Of a stretch of 64,000 nucleotides of DNA, positions 1-8,139 are shown piece after piece. The DNA lies in the NCBI RefSeq assembly GCF_002531575.1, contig NZ_NWTI01000009.1, positions 62,001-126,000 on the forward strand, in the 5' to 3' direction. The translations under genes and the position numbers were made by a program. Below the pieces are notes generated by a model, which did no database searches, had not been told where the DNA came from, and worked only from the letters and a program-made list of their open reading frames with translations. Within the stretch, counting starts at the first letter, position 1; each line of letters starts with the position of its first letter. The stretch is from Bradyrhizobium sp. Y36. Its GTDB lineage: Bacteria; Pseudomonadota; Alphaproteobacteria; Rhizobiales; Xanthobacteraceae.

Positions 1-54
1 TTGTGTTCAACGCCTTCGAGGGACGATGCGGAGCGGAGAGCCGCTCCAGCTGCG

Positions 55-1251
55 TCACTTCGCCACGATTTCCGGCACCTTGCCCGCAGGCGGCGTATTG
101 CGGCTGCGCTGGGTGCGCACGATGCCGTCGATGATGGTCATCCCGATGCCAGGGAGGTCGCCGAGCTGGACGCTCTCCAGGATGGTCTTGCCGGGCGAGT
201 GCTGGGCCTTGTCCATGATGACGAAATCGGCGGCGCGGCCGACCTCGATCAGGCCGCAATCGAGCTGCCGCATCCGTGCGGTGTTGCCGGTGGCGAGGCA
301 GAACGCGATCTCGGCCGGCAATTCGCCGATCGAGGACAGCATCGAGACCATGCGCAAGATGCCGAGCGGCTGCACGCCGGAGCCGGCCGGCCCGTCGGTG
401 CCGAGGATCACGCGATGCAGCTCGTTCATCTCGCGTGCGATGCGCAGCGTGTAGAGTGCCGACCGCTCGTTGCCGTTATGAACGATCTCGAGCCCGCGCT
501 TGCAGCCCTCGCAGATGCAGCGAATCTGGTCGTCGGGCAGGGCGGTGTGGCCGCCATTGATGTGGCCGACGACGTCGGTGTCGGCTTCCAGCACCACGTC
601 CTTGTCGATCAGGCCGGAGCCGGGGATCGAGGGGCCGCCGGTGTGGATGGTGCTCTGGATGCCGTATTTGCGCGCCCAGCCGACCATCTTGCGCGCGGTC
701 GGGCCGTCCTTGACGCCGCCGAGGCCGACTTCGCCGAGCAGCTTGACGCCGGCAGCGGCCATCTCCTTGAAGTCTTCCTCGACCATCTCGCATTCGATCA
801 CCGGCGCGCCGGCGTGAACCTTCACGCCGCCCGGGCGCAAGGTCCAGAACGCGCGCTGGGCGAAGATCGCCATCGCCTTGAGACCGACGACGTCGCGGGG
901 TCGGCCGGGCATGTGGACCTCGCCCGCCGAGATCATGGTCGTGATGCCGCCATGGAGCGAGCTGTCGATCCAGTTGATCTGGTTCTGGCGGGGCGTCCAG
1001 TCGCCCGCGACGGGGTGGACGTGGCTGTCGATCAGGCCGGGGGTCACCGTGGTGCCGTTGGCATCGACGATGGTGGTCGCGCCTTCGGTGTCGAGGTCCT
1101 TGTAGCGGCCGATCGCGGTGATCTTGCCGTTCTCGGCCACGATGGTGTCGCCGTCCAGGATGGGCTTTTCCAGCGCGCCGGACAGGATCAGGCCGATATT
1201 CCGGATCACGAGCTTCGAGGGTCCGGTGGCCTGGGGTGCGTCATGCGCCAT
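55..1251 (-). CDS. Enamidase-like amidohydrolase
   Basis: A 398-residue member of the metal-dependent amidohydrolase superfamily. The first metal-binding pair is in GLIDSHVHP (His77, His79), a bridging acidic residue is likely in GEVGLGG (Glu174), further histidines are His203 in TIHTGG and His230/His235, and the catalytic Asp is in LGTDGPAG (Asp286). The C-terminal GRAADFVIMD block is the usual small beta-sandwich. The pattern resembles enamidase, which opens 6-oxo-tetrahydronicotinate in nicotinate breakdown, but the substrate here is inferred only by family resemblance. The start at 1251 has AAGGAG upstream. It is divergent from the ferredoxin reductase; the genes to its left lie outside the window. 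Confidence 0.8.
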   Translation of the reverse strand: MAHDAPQATGPSKLVIRNIGLILSGALEKPILDGDTIVAENGKITAIGRYKDLDTEGATTIVDANGTTVTPGLIDSHVHPVAGDWTPRQNQINWIDSSLHGGITTMISAGEVHMPGRPRDVVGLKAMAIFAQRAFWTLRPGGVKVHAGAPVIECEMVEEDFKEMAAAGVKLLGEVGLGGVKDGPTARKMVGWARKYGIQSTIHTGGPSIPGSGLIDKDVVLEADTDVVGHINGGHTALPDDQIRCICEGCKRGLEIVHNGNERSALYTLRIAREMNELHRVILGTDGPAGSGVQPLGILRMVSMLSSIGELPAEIAFCLATGNTARMRQLDCGLIEVGRAADFVIMDKAQHSPGKTILESVQLGDLPGIGMTIIDGIVRTQRSRNTPPAGKVPEIVAK

Positions 1252-1333
1252 GGAAAGGGCTCCTTATTCCCAACTGCAACGCTGTCGATCTTGGGCAGCC
1301 TTGACCCCGGGATCAAGCAGGATTATTCATTAG

Positions 1334-1353
1334 TGTACGAATGATCGTGTACA
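1334..1353. promoter_or_regulatory. Inverted repeat TGTAC-N10-GTACA between divergent genes
   Basis: The perfect half-sites TGTAC and GTACA are separated by ten bases and lie in the 157-base divergent gap between the enamidase-like gene and the ferredoxin reductase. The position suits an operator controlling either promoter. The half-sites share the GTAC core of the palindrome before the TetR gene at 10024, though with different spacing. No regulator is encoded next to it. Confidence 0.4.
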
Positions 1354-1408
1354 AACGACGCATAGCTGACCGCCTCGGAACCGCAAGCGAGCGACACGGA
1401 AGGGTGAG

Positions 1409-2182
1409 ATGAGCAATTTCAATCAGGAAAGCGTTTTGAGCGTCCACCACTGGACCGACACGCTGTTCTCCTTCAAGACCACCCGCAGCCCGACCTTCCG
1501 CTTCCGCAACGGCGAATTCACCATGATCGGGCTCAAGGTCGGCGAGAAGCCGCTGCTGCGGGCCTACAGCGTTGCCAGCGCCAATTACGAGGACACGCTG
1601 GAGTTCTTCTCGATCAAGGTGCCGGACGGCCCGCTGACCTCGCGGCTTCAGCACTTGAAGGAAGGCGACGAGATCATCGTCAGCCGCAAGGCCACCGGCA
1701 CGCTGGTAATCGACAACCTGGAGGAGGGGCGCAACCTCTACCTCATCGGCACCGGGACCGGCCTTGCGCCATTCCTGAGCGTGATCAAGGACCCCGAGAC
1801 CTACGAGCGGTTCGAGAAGGTCGTGCTGCTGCACGGTTGCCGGCACGTCAAGGAGCTCGCCTATGGCGAGATGATCAACGAGACGCTGCCGAAGGATGAA
1901 CTGATCGGCGAGTACATTCAGAATCAGCTGATCTACTACCCGACCGTGACCCGCGATCCCTTCCGCAACCGCGGCCGCATCACCGACCTCATCACGTCGG
2001 GCAAGCTGTTCAGCGACATCGGCCTGCCGGTGCTGGAAGCCGCCCACGACCGCGTCATGATCTGCGGCAGCCCGGCGCTGGTGGCAGATACCCGCGTGCT
2101 GCTGGGCGAGCGCGGCTTCGTCGAAGGCAATCACGGCGAGCCGGCCCAATTCGTGGTCGAAAAGGCCTTCGCCGAGCGCTAG
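1409..2182 (+). CDS. fpr: Ferredoxin--NADP+ reductase
   Basis: A 257-residue flavoprotein that moves electrons between NADPH and ferredoxin or flavodoxin in the cytosol. The FAD-binding signature RAYSVAS is at about 51-57, the NADP(H) phosphate loop GTGTGLAPF at about 114-122, and the nicotinamide-side cysteine motif MICGSP at about 217-222. It ends in an aromatic-poor extension (VVEKAFAER), as in the bacterial subclass of plant-type reductases. Length is typical. The start follows GGAAGGGTGAG. A P450 gene about 0.5 kb downstream could use it as electron donor, but the two are not clearly one operon. Confidence 0.9.
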   Translation: MSNFNQESVLSVHHWTDTLFSFKTTRSPTFRFRNGEFTMIGLKVGEKPLLRAYSVASANYEDTLEFFSIKVPDGPLTSRLQHLKEGDEIIVSRKATGTLVIDNLEEGRNLYLIGTGTGLAPFLSVIKDPETYERFEKVVLLHGCRHVKELAYGEMINETLPKDELIGEYIQNQLIYYPTVTRDPFRNRGRITDLITSGKLFSDIGLPVLEAAHDRVMICGSPALVADTRVLLGERGFVEGNHGEPAQFVVEKAFAER

Positions 2183-2277
2183 GCTCGCAGAAAGACCGTA
2201 TTTTCGCCGTCCGGCGGGCGTTGCGGCGCCGATTCGGCGCTTGATACACTGTGGGAGCGAATCAGCGGAGTTCCCAC

Positions 2278-2601
2278 ATGGTTGCGGACAGCGACAGCAA
2301 CATCGCCTGGCACCGGGTTCAGTTGAAGAAAAACCGTGCCGAGTTGAAGGCGGTGGAGACCGCACGCTTCACGATGGGCGAAATCGCATCCTCGAAGCGG
2401 AACGGCCAGACCCAGAAGACCATCTCGGAACTCAAGCGGAAGATCGCGCTGTCGGAGCGCGTGATCGCCGATCATGACAAGCGTACGCGCCGTCCGCTCG
2501 CAACCGACCTGCAGAGCCTCAGCAACGGCAGCTGGAGCCACTGGGACGCCTACACGCAACAGCAGCGCAAGACGGGCCAGCGTCCGCCGGGACGGGGGTA
2601 G
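2278..2601 (+). CDS. Small basic hypothetical protein
   Basis: About 107 residues, strongly charged and predicted mostly helical, with a central stretch rich in Lys, Glu and Arg (about residues 13-65) that could form a coiled coil. There is no signal peptide or membrane segment and no recognised domain. I chose ATG 2278 because AGCGGAG sits about seven bases before it; an upstream GTG at 2251 in the same frame lacks such a site. It stands alone between the ferredoxin reductase and the P450. Confidence 0.6.
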   Translation: MVADSDSNIAWHRVQLKKNRAELKAVETARFTMGEIASSKRNGQTQKTISELKRKIALSERVIADHDKRTRRPLATDLQSLSNGSWSHWDAYTQQQRKTGQRPPGRG

Positions 2602-2705
2602 CCGGTCTCTTGGCTGCTGCGCCGGAGGGACGTACGCAGACCCCCTTGCTACGGCCGAGCCGCGCACCATCTGGGGGAAACCTCAGCAATCGATCCGGTG
2701 ATGAC

Positions 2706-3977
2706 ATGGTCGTGCGCCTCGATTTCACCAGCGAGGCCTTCTTCCGCGATCCGCCCAAGGCGATTGCGAGCTTGCGCATGTCCGGCCCCGTGGTCGCGAC
2801 GCGCTTCCCTCTCGTCGGCGACGTCTGGATCACCACGACCCATGACGCCACCGCGCAAGTCCTGAAGGACGGCGCGACCTTCACGTTGCGCAAGGAGGAT
2901 GGCGACGTCGCCGGTTTGCGCTGGTGGATGCCGAGATACGTCAGGACCATCGCCAACAACATGCTGACGATGGACGAGCCTGACCATGCCAGGCTGCGCG
3001 GCATCGTGGACGAGGCCTTTCGCCGCCGCGCGATCGTCGCGATGGAGCCGCGCATCCGCGCGATTGCCGACGATCTGGCTGACGAGCTGTTCACGAAGGG
3101 AAACCCGGCTGATCTCGTCCAGCGCTACGCACGCATCCTTCCGCTCGCGGTGATCACCGAGCTGCTGGGCCTGCCACCGGCGGATCGTCCGCGGTTCATT
3201 GCCTGGGCCAACGAGATGTCCTCGCTGACCAATGTCGTCAGCTTCTTCCGCCTGTTGTGGGCGTTCCGAAAGATGCGTGCCTATCTCGAACGACAATTGC
3301 AGATGGCGCGCGAGCAGGGCGGCGAGGGCCTGATTGCCGAACTGATCCAGGTCGAGCGCGAGGGCGGCCAGATCACGCCGGATGAAATGGTCTCGATGGT
3401 GTTCCTGCTGCTTGCGGCCGGCTCCGAGACGACCACGCATCTCATCAGCGGTTCCGCCTATGAGCTGCTCAGAAATCCGGACTTGCGCGATTGGCTGGAA
3501 CAAGACTGGAGCCGTGTCGGACTTGCCGTGGAGGAGTTCCTGCGCTTCGTCGCGCCGGTGCAGTTCTCCAAGCCGCGCTATCTGCGGCGGGATATCGAGG
3601 TCGAGGGCGTGCGCCTGAAGAAGGGTGATCGCGTCATGGTGATGCTCGCTGCGGCGAACATGGATCCGGCAATGCACGAGCGCCCTGACAGGCTCGATCT
3701 CGAACGCAAGCCGAACCGTCACATGTCGTTCGGAACAGGAATCCATTTCTGCCTCGGCCATCAGCTCGCCCGCATCGAAGCTGCCTGCGCGCTGGAAGCG
3801 CTGTTCGTGCGATGGCCGAAACTCGGACTGGCCGTCGATCCCGCCGAGGTCCACTGGCGCAAGCGGCCGGGCCTGCGCGCGATCGCCGCGCTCCCCGTCA
3901 CGGCCGAGGGCCGCGGAACCAAGGCAACTGCGCGCAGTGAGGCGAGCGTCGATCGTTCCCTGACAGCGGCGAGCTGA
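2706..3977 (+). CDS. Cytochrome P450
   Basis: A soluble bacterial P450 of about 423 residues, a heme-thiolate monooxygenase. The I-helix oxygen-activation motif AGSETTTH is at about 238-245, the K-helix E-x-x-R is in EEFLRF at about 276, and the heme-binding loop FGTGIHFCLGHQLA carries the axial cysteine at about 348. Length is normal for the class. The frame is open upstream to 2610, but the P450 fold starts close to VVRLDF, so ATG 2706 is preferred. No ferredoxin gene is adjacent; the fpr gene upstream is a possible electron donor. The substrate cannot be told. Confidence 0.9.
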   Translation: MVVRLDFTSEAFFRDPPKAIASLRMSGPVVATRFPLVGDVWITTTHDATAQVLKDGATFTLRKEDGDVAGLRWWMPRYVRTIANNMLTMDEPDHARLRGIVDEAFRRRAIVAMEPRIRAIADDLADELFTKGNPADLVQRYARILPLAVITELLGLPPADRPRFIAWANEMSSLTNVVSFFRLLWAFRKMRAYLERQLQMAREQGGEGLIAELIQVEREGGQITPDEMVSMVFLLLAAGSETTTHLISGSAYELLRNPDLRDWLEQDWSRVGLAVEEFLRFVAPVQFSKPRYLRRDIEVEGVRLKKGDRVMVMLAAANMDPAMHERPDRLDLERKPNRHMSFGTGIHFCLGHQLARIEAACALEALFVRWPKLGLAVDPAEVHWRKRPGLRAIAALPVTAEGRGTKATARSEASVDRSLTAAS

Positions 3978-4021
3978 AGACAAGCGTCCGTTCTCAAATC
4001 TTCGTCGCGCCGGATCAATCG

Positions 4022-4046
4022 GGAACGGTGCGCTGTTCGTCCTGTT
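4022..4046 (+). promoter_or_regulatory. Possible EcfG-type (general stress) promoter
   Basis: GGAAC at 4022-4026, 17 bases, then GTT at 4044-4046. This fits the alphaproteobacterial EcfG consensus GGAAC-N16/17-GTT known from the PhyR/EcfG stress response. It lies about 160 bases before the small gene at 4205. Such short patterns occur by chance, so this is tentative. Confidence 0.3.
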
Positions 4047-4204
4047 GTCCCTGGCACATCGGTCGTGGCAATGAGTTCCAGGACCGTCAACATCGACGCC
4101 GCAGGGCCAGCAAGCGGGGATTGGAGATCCGATGCAAGCCACGCATGCGATGCAGGCCAGGCAACAGAAGCATTGAAGACGATTGCGGCAAGAGGAGAGA
4201 ACAG

Positions 4205-4447
4205 ATGCCATCTGGGCACGGCAATAAGACGCATTTCAGATCGGGCATGCATGGCAAGGGCGACGGCACCGGCGGCATGACCGACATCCCCAAGGACATG
4301 ATCGGTGACAACATGGTCCTGTCCAACCGCGACAAGGCACAGCATTCGGACATTCGCGGCATGGACGGCAAGGCGATCCAGACCGAGCAATATCAGGATC
4401 ATTCGGCGAACCGGCTCGACGAGGCGCCAGAGGCCGACGAGGCGTGA
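4205..4447 (+). CDS. Small hydrophilic hypothetical protein
   Basis: 80 residues, rich in Gly, Asp, His and Met, without membrane segment, signal peptide or recognised domain. The composition suggests a largely disordered protein. The frame is open from 4028, but ATG 4205 follows AGAGGAGAGAACAG, a strong ribosome site, and is taken as the start. It is followed by a good intrinsic terminator, so it is probably transcribed alone. A possible EcfG promoter upstream suggests a stress-induced role, which is inference. Confidence 0.65.
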   Translation: MPSGHGNKTHFRSGMHGKGDGTGGMTDIPKDMIGDNMVLSNRDKAQHSDIRGMDGKAIQTEQYQDHSANRLDEAPEADEA

Positions 4448-4469
4448 GCGCGTTCCTCCCGCTCAACTC

Positions 4470-4500
4470 GCGGACCGGTGTTCAGCCGGTCCGCTTTTTT
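4470..4500 (+). terminator. Rho-independent terminator
   Basis: A perfect nine-base stem GCGGACCGG / CCGGTCCGC with a seven-base loop, followed by six T. It ends the small gene at 4205. The loop and right arm overlap the last codons of the convergent DUF763 gene, whose stop codon lies in the loop. Confidence 0.88.
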
Positions 4501-5732
4501 GTGGTCGCCAGATCGCGCTCCCAGCCGAATACGGAGCGGCCGTCGAGATCGGGCGAGGCCGCGCGCTCGCCGGCGATGTAGGCCTCCACGGAAGGCCCGC
4601 GCGCGGTCCGCTCCAGCCGCCGCGCCTGATCGTCGAGCCGCTTCATCGCCTGCAGCTCTTCCTCGCGCCCGAGCTTGGCGTTCCGGATCGCGCCCTTCAG
4701 CACGCGGATGGTCTCGTCATAGACCTTGATCGGGACCGGGTAGGGATGCCGATCCTTGCCGCCATGGGCGAGTGAGAAGCGCGCAGGGTCCGCAAAGCGG
4801 TAGGGCGCGCCATGCACGACCTCTGCGACCATTGCCAGCGAGCGCACGGTGCGGGCGCCGACGCCCGGCGTCAGCAACAGCTCCGGGAAATCGACCGGGC
4901 CGCGCTCGGCTGCGGCCGCAAGAGTGCCGTGCAGGCGGCGGGCGAACACGTCCTTCGGCCTGACATCGTGATGCGCGGGCATGATCAAATGCGGCAGCAT
5001 GGCCTGCGCCGGCTCCGCTGCGGTCCCGATCAGCCGTTCGAATTCGCCGACGATGCGATCGGGGCCGAATTCCCCCAGCAGATCGAGCTGCGCGGTGCGC
5101 GAAATCTCGGCGCGATGGTCGGTGAGATTGACGATCTCGCCTTGCTGGGGGCCATCAATCGCACTGTGCGGCGTATCGACGAAACTCTTCAGTGCCTCGG
5201 AATGCCAGTGATAGCGGCGGGCCTGGCGCTTGTCGCCATTCATGCCCTGCTGCACCACCGTCCATTTGCCGTCGGCGGAGACGAAGAAGCCGTGGAGATA
5301 TAGATCGAAGCCGTCCTGCACGGCCGCGCTGTCGACCTTCGCCACCAGTCGGCTGGCGCGGGTGAGCTTCGCGCCGTCGAACCCGACGCGCTCGCCGAGC
5401 TGCATCAGCTCGTCCGGCGTCTTGCGCGAGTGCTGGCCGCGGCCGCCGCAGACGTAAATGCCGAGCTCGTCCTGGAGCGGCCCGAGCCCGCGCTTCAACG
5501 CGCCGATCACCGAAGTCGTGATCCCCGAGGAGTGCCAGTCCATCCCCATCACGGCGCCGAACGACTGGAACCAGAATGGATGGGACAGCCGCTGCAGAAA
5601 CGCATCGCGGCCGTAATGATGCACGATCGCCTGCGTGACGATCGAGCCGAGCGAGGCCATGCGGCTCGCCAGCCAGGGCGGAACCCGGCCTGTATGCAAG
5701 GGAAGATCGGCGCTGCCGCTACGTCGAGTCAT
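4482..5732 (-). CDS. DUF763 domain protein
   Basis: A 416-residue cytosolic protein that I recognise as the DUF763 family of unknown function, from blocks such as the N-terminal SGSADLPLHTGRVPPWLA, GMDWHSSGITTS, GIYVCGGRGQHS and LLTPGVGARTVRSLA. The last of these resembles a helix-hairpin-helix turn, so a nucleic-acid link is possible but unproven. The frame is open upstream to 5861; ATG 5732 is chosen because family similarity begins at TRRSGSADLP. It converges on the gene at 4205 and is divergent from the MscS gene. Confidence 0.8.
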   Translation of the reverse strand: MTRRSGSADLPLHTGRVPPWLASRMASLGSIVTQAIVHHYGRDAFLQRLSHPFWFQSFGAVMGMDWHSSGITTSVIGALKRGLGPLQDELGIYVCGGRGQHSRKTPDELMQLGERVGFDGAKLTRASRLVAKVDSAAVQDGFDLYLHGFFVSADGKWTVVQQGMNGDKRQARRYHWHSEALKSFVDTPHSAIDGPQQGEIVNLTDHRAEISRTAQLDLLGEFGPDRIVGEFERLIGTAAEPAQAMLPHLIMPAHHDVRPKDVFARRLHGTLAAAAERGPVDFPELLLTPGVGARTVRSLAMVAEVVHGAPYRFADPARFSLAHGGKDRHPYPVPIKVYDETIRVLKGAIRNAKLGREEELQAMKRLDDQARRLERTARGPSVEAYIAGERAASPDLDGRSVFGWERDLATTKKRTG

Positions 5733-5860
5733 GGAGATCCGGACCTTAGCGCAGTTCGGCGACGGTTGCACCAGCGGAATGCTGCGTTGCACTGGGCGGG
5801 GGAGCCAAGCCTGTTGGGAGGCGTTGAGCCGGCTATGTGAATGCAAGCACGGGGACAGCA

Positions 5861-7003
5861 ATGAACTGGCAGGCCCTCATGGCCGAGATCGATGGGATGC
5901 TCGGGTGGATACCGTCGTGGTTTGTCGGTCTGAGCCTCGTTGTCGGCGCCATCCTGCTTGCACTGTTCGCCTATCGGCTTGCGATGTGGCTGCTCACTCG
6001 CGCCTTCGGAGCCCGGCTTCCGCTGCTGGGCGTCTTCATCGACCGGACGGCAGGGCCCGCGCGACTGGCTCTTTGCCTGGCGGCCGTTGCGCTGGTGTTG
6101 CCGCTCGCGCCGCTCGACGACACGATCCGTACGCCGCTGATGCGCCTGTTCGTCGTGGCCTTCATCGCCCTGATCGGGTGGATCTCGATCCGGATCGTCG
6201 ACATGAGCGCGGCGCGCTATCTGCAGAATTTTCGCGACGTCACCGAGAACTTCGTCGCGCGCAAGCACGTCACCCAAGTCCGCGTGTTCAAGCGCGTCAC
6301 CGACACCATCATCGTCATCATCACGGTGTCGACCGCGCTGATGACGTTCGATTCGGTGAGGCAATACGGCGTCAGCCTGTTCGCCTCCGCCGGCGCGGCC
6401 GGTATCATCGTCGGTCTTGCCGCTCGGCCGCTGCTGAGCAATCTGATTGCCGGTCTGCAGATCGCGATCACCCAGCCGATCCGCATCGAGGACGCCGTGA
6501 TCATCGAGAACGAGTGGGGCTGGGTCGAGGACATCGCCTCGACCTATGTCGTGATCCGGCTCTGGGACTGGCGACGCATGGTGGTGCCGCTGTCCTATTT
6601 CATCGAAAAGCCGTTTCAGAACTGGACGCGCGACACCGCTTCGCTGATCGGCGTGATCGCGCTCCACGTCGATTATCGCGCCGACGTTCCCCGCATCCGG
6701 CGCTGGCTGGAGGACGCCGTGAAGCAGTCCAAGCTCTGGGACGGGGCAGTGGTCAATCTCCAGGTGATCGACGCGGACTCGCGCACCATCGAGCTGCGCG
6801 CGCTGGTCAGCGCGCGAAACGCGCCGCAATCCTGGGACCTGCGCTGCGAGATGAGGGAGAAGCTCGTCGCCTTCATTCGCGACGAGATGCCGGAGGCGCT
6901 GCCGCGCGAGCGCGCGATCCTGATTCCGTCGGCCGACGCGGATACCGAATTCCTGCGACGGCCTGCGCCACCCGAGAAGATGCGGGCAAATGCCCGCAAC
7001 TGA
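5861..7003 (+). CDS. MscS-family mechanosensitive ion channel
   Basis: About 380 residues. The N-terminal part has about four membrane segments (within residues 15-180). The pore-lining helix is the Gly/Ala-rich LFASAGAAGIIVGLAARPLL block, followed by the conserved beta domain with AITQPIRIEDAVIIENEWGWVEDI and the cytosolic alpha/beta domain. Such channels open under membrane tension and release solutes on osmotic downshift. ATG 5861 is preferred to an upstream GTG at 5837 because GGGGAC precedes it and the first membrane helix follows directly. It stands alone. Confidence 0.88.
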   Translation: MNWQALMAEIDGMLGWIPSWFVGLSLVVGAILLALFAYRLAMWLLTRAFGARLPLLGVFIDRTAGPARLALCLAAVALVLPLAPLDDTIRTPLMRLFVVAFIALIGWISIRIVDMSAARYLQNFRDVTENFVARKHVTQVRVFKRVTDTIIVIITVSTALMTFDSVRQYGVSLFASAGAAGIIVGLAARPLLSNLIAGLQIAITQPIRIEDAVIIENEWGWVEDIASTYVVIRLWDWRRMVVPLSYFIEKPFQNWTRDTASLIGVIALHVDYRADVPRIRRWLEDAVKQSKLWDGAVVNLQVIDADSRTIELRALVSARNAPQSWDLRCEMREKLVAFIRDEMPEALPRERAILIPSADADTEFLRRPAPPEKMRANARN

Positions 7004-7015
7004 TGCTCGGTGCGA

Positions 7016-7939
7016 TCAGCGGACGCCGGCAATGGCCGTATCGGCCGGTCGTCCCGCGCGGGGCCGCGGCTTGCGCAGCGTTCGCCTCGCCCAGATCAGG
7101 AGCCCGGTCGACAGCAGCGTCAGCAACGCGATCGAAGTCACGACATTGAGCGGCGATGCGATCAGGGCCGACCAGTTTCCTTCGTGGATCAGGCGCGGCC
7201 AGTTGCGCGGCAGCGGTGTGACCTCCGACGGGGTGACGGCATAGGCGCGCAGCTCTCCGCCGTCATAAAGCCTTGCCATCATGCGGCCGCCGCGGGTGCC
7301 GATCGAGATGACGTGCGACAGCTCATGCGAGGCCGCGACCATGCGGATCGCGTCCGGCAAAGCGAGAGGGCGGCCACCCGCGGCTGGAGGAGCGGCCGTC
7401 TGAAAGGTCAGGCCGAACGCCATGCACAGGCCGGTCAACGGACTGAGCAGGATCAGCGGCAGCGTGAACCAGGCGGTCCCCTTGTGCCATCCCGAGAGCG
7501 TGTTGCGCAGCCGCGGCAGCCCCATGACGATGCCGAGCAACAGGACGATCACCATCGCCAGCGTGGACGCCGTCACCAGCCAGGCCTGTCCCATGAGACG
7601 CTCGTGCGTGAAACGCGCCCAGAGGAAGACATTCGACAGGGGCGAGCTCACCGGCGCGGCTTCGCCGGTTGCAAGATCGATCGCCGGGACGTTCGTGCCC
7701 TGCAGCGTGATCTTCCGGCCGGCCGCGTTGATGGAGAGCCCGCGCGCCTTGCCGTCGGGATCGTATCGCTTCACCAGCTCGACGACACGGCCGGCATCGA
7801 TCGCGGCACCGCCAATGCCACTCGTTTGCACGAGCGGCTCGACGGACAGGATCAGGCCGGTGGCGATGATCGCGAACAGCGGAAGAGCGAAGACCAGAGT
7901 GATCCAGCGGTGAAGTCTCAACAATGCGGGTTTGCTCAT
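7016..7939 (-). CDS. PepSY-associated TM protein
   Basis: 307 residues of the PepSY-TM type. A first membrane helix (about residues 8-31, LRLHRWITLVFALPLFAIIATG) is followed by a periplasmic PepSY-like region, two central helices (about 145-175 and 195-220) with conserved H-x-x-L and W residues, and a last helix near the C terminus followed by an Arg/Pro-rich tail. In other bacteria such proteins sit with TonB-dependent siderophore receptors and may reduce ferric chelates; no receptor is adjacent here. ATG 7939 is chosen because the membrane helix follows at once; the frame runs open upstream. Confidence 0.75.
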   Translation of the reverse strand: MSKPALLRLHRWITLVFALPLFAIIATGLILSVEPLVQTSGIGGAAIDAGRVVELVKRYDPDGKARGLSINAAGRKITLQGTNVPAIDLATGEAAPVSSPLSNVFLWARFTHERLMGQAWLVTASTLAMVIVLLLGIVMGLPRLRNTLSGWHKGTAWFTLPLILLSPLTGLCMAFGLTFQTAAPPAAGGRPLALPDAIRMVAASHELSHVISIGTRGGRMMARLYDGGELRAYAVTPSEVTPLPRNWPRLIHEGNWSALIASPLNVVTSIALLTLLSTGLLIWARRTLRKPRPRAGRPADTAIAGVR

Positions 7940-8011
7940 GTGTCGTCTCGCGTGTTCTTTCGACCTTGCTCGCGCAGAGCCGTGCAAAACACAAATGACG
8001 CTTTGTCCATG

Positions 8012-8036
8012 TTGTTGCGTTGACTTGCAGCAACAA
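8012..8036. promoter_or_regulatory. Inverted repeat TTGTTGC-N11-GCAACAA
   Basis: Perfect seven-base arms in the 200-base gap between the end of the ABC binding protein and the PepSY gene, about 73 bases before the PepSY start. It could be an operator or a weak hairpin. No T-run follows on either strand. Confidence 0.35.
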
Positions 8037-8139
8037 GAATTAAAGTTCGCTGCGAGATGGGCCCACGGTGTTGGATTCGCGCGCGCACCATGTCGGCGTG
8101 CTCCGCGCGCCCGCACGCGTGCGCCAGCGGATCGGTGAG

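Noticed and set aside
1-1344. Long plus-strand open frame of 447 codons
   Set aside because: It is antisense to the enamidase-like gene and has the skewed composition of a mirror frame without any family motif.
2649-4211. Minus-strand open frame of 520 codons
   Set aside because: It lies opposite the P450, which carries all heme and I-helix motifs; no domain on the antisense.
5635-7149. Plus-strand frame of 504 codons over the MscS gene
   Set aside because: Arg-rich out-of-frame shadow; the MscS frame has the conserved pore motifs.
7950-8060. Irr or Fur iron box before the PepSY gene
   Set aside because: No match to the known iron-control consensus; only the TTGTTGC inverted repeat is visible.
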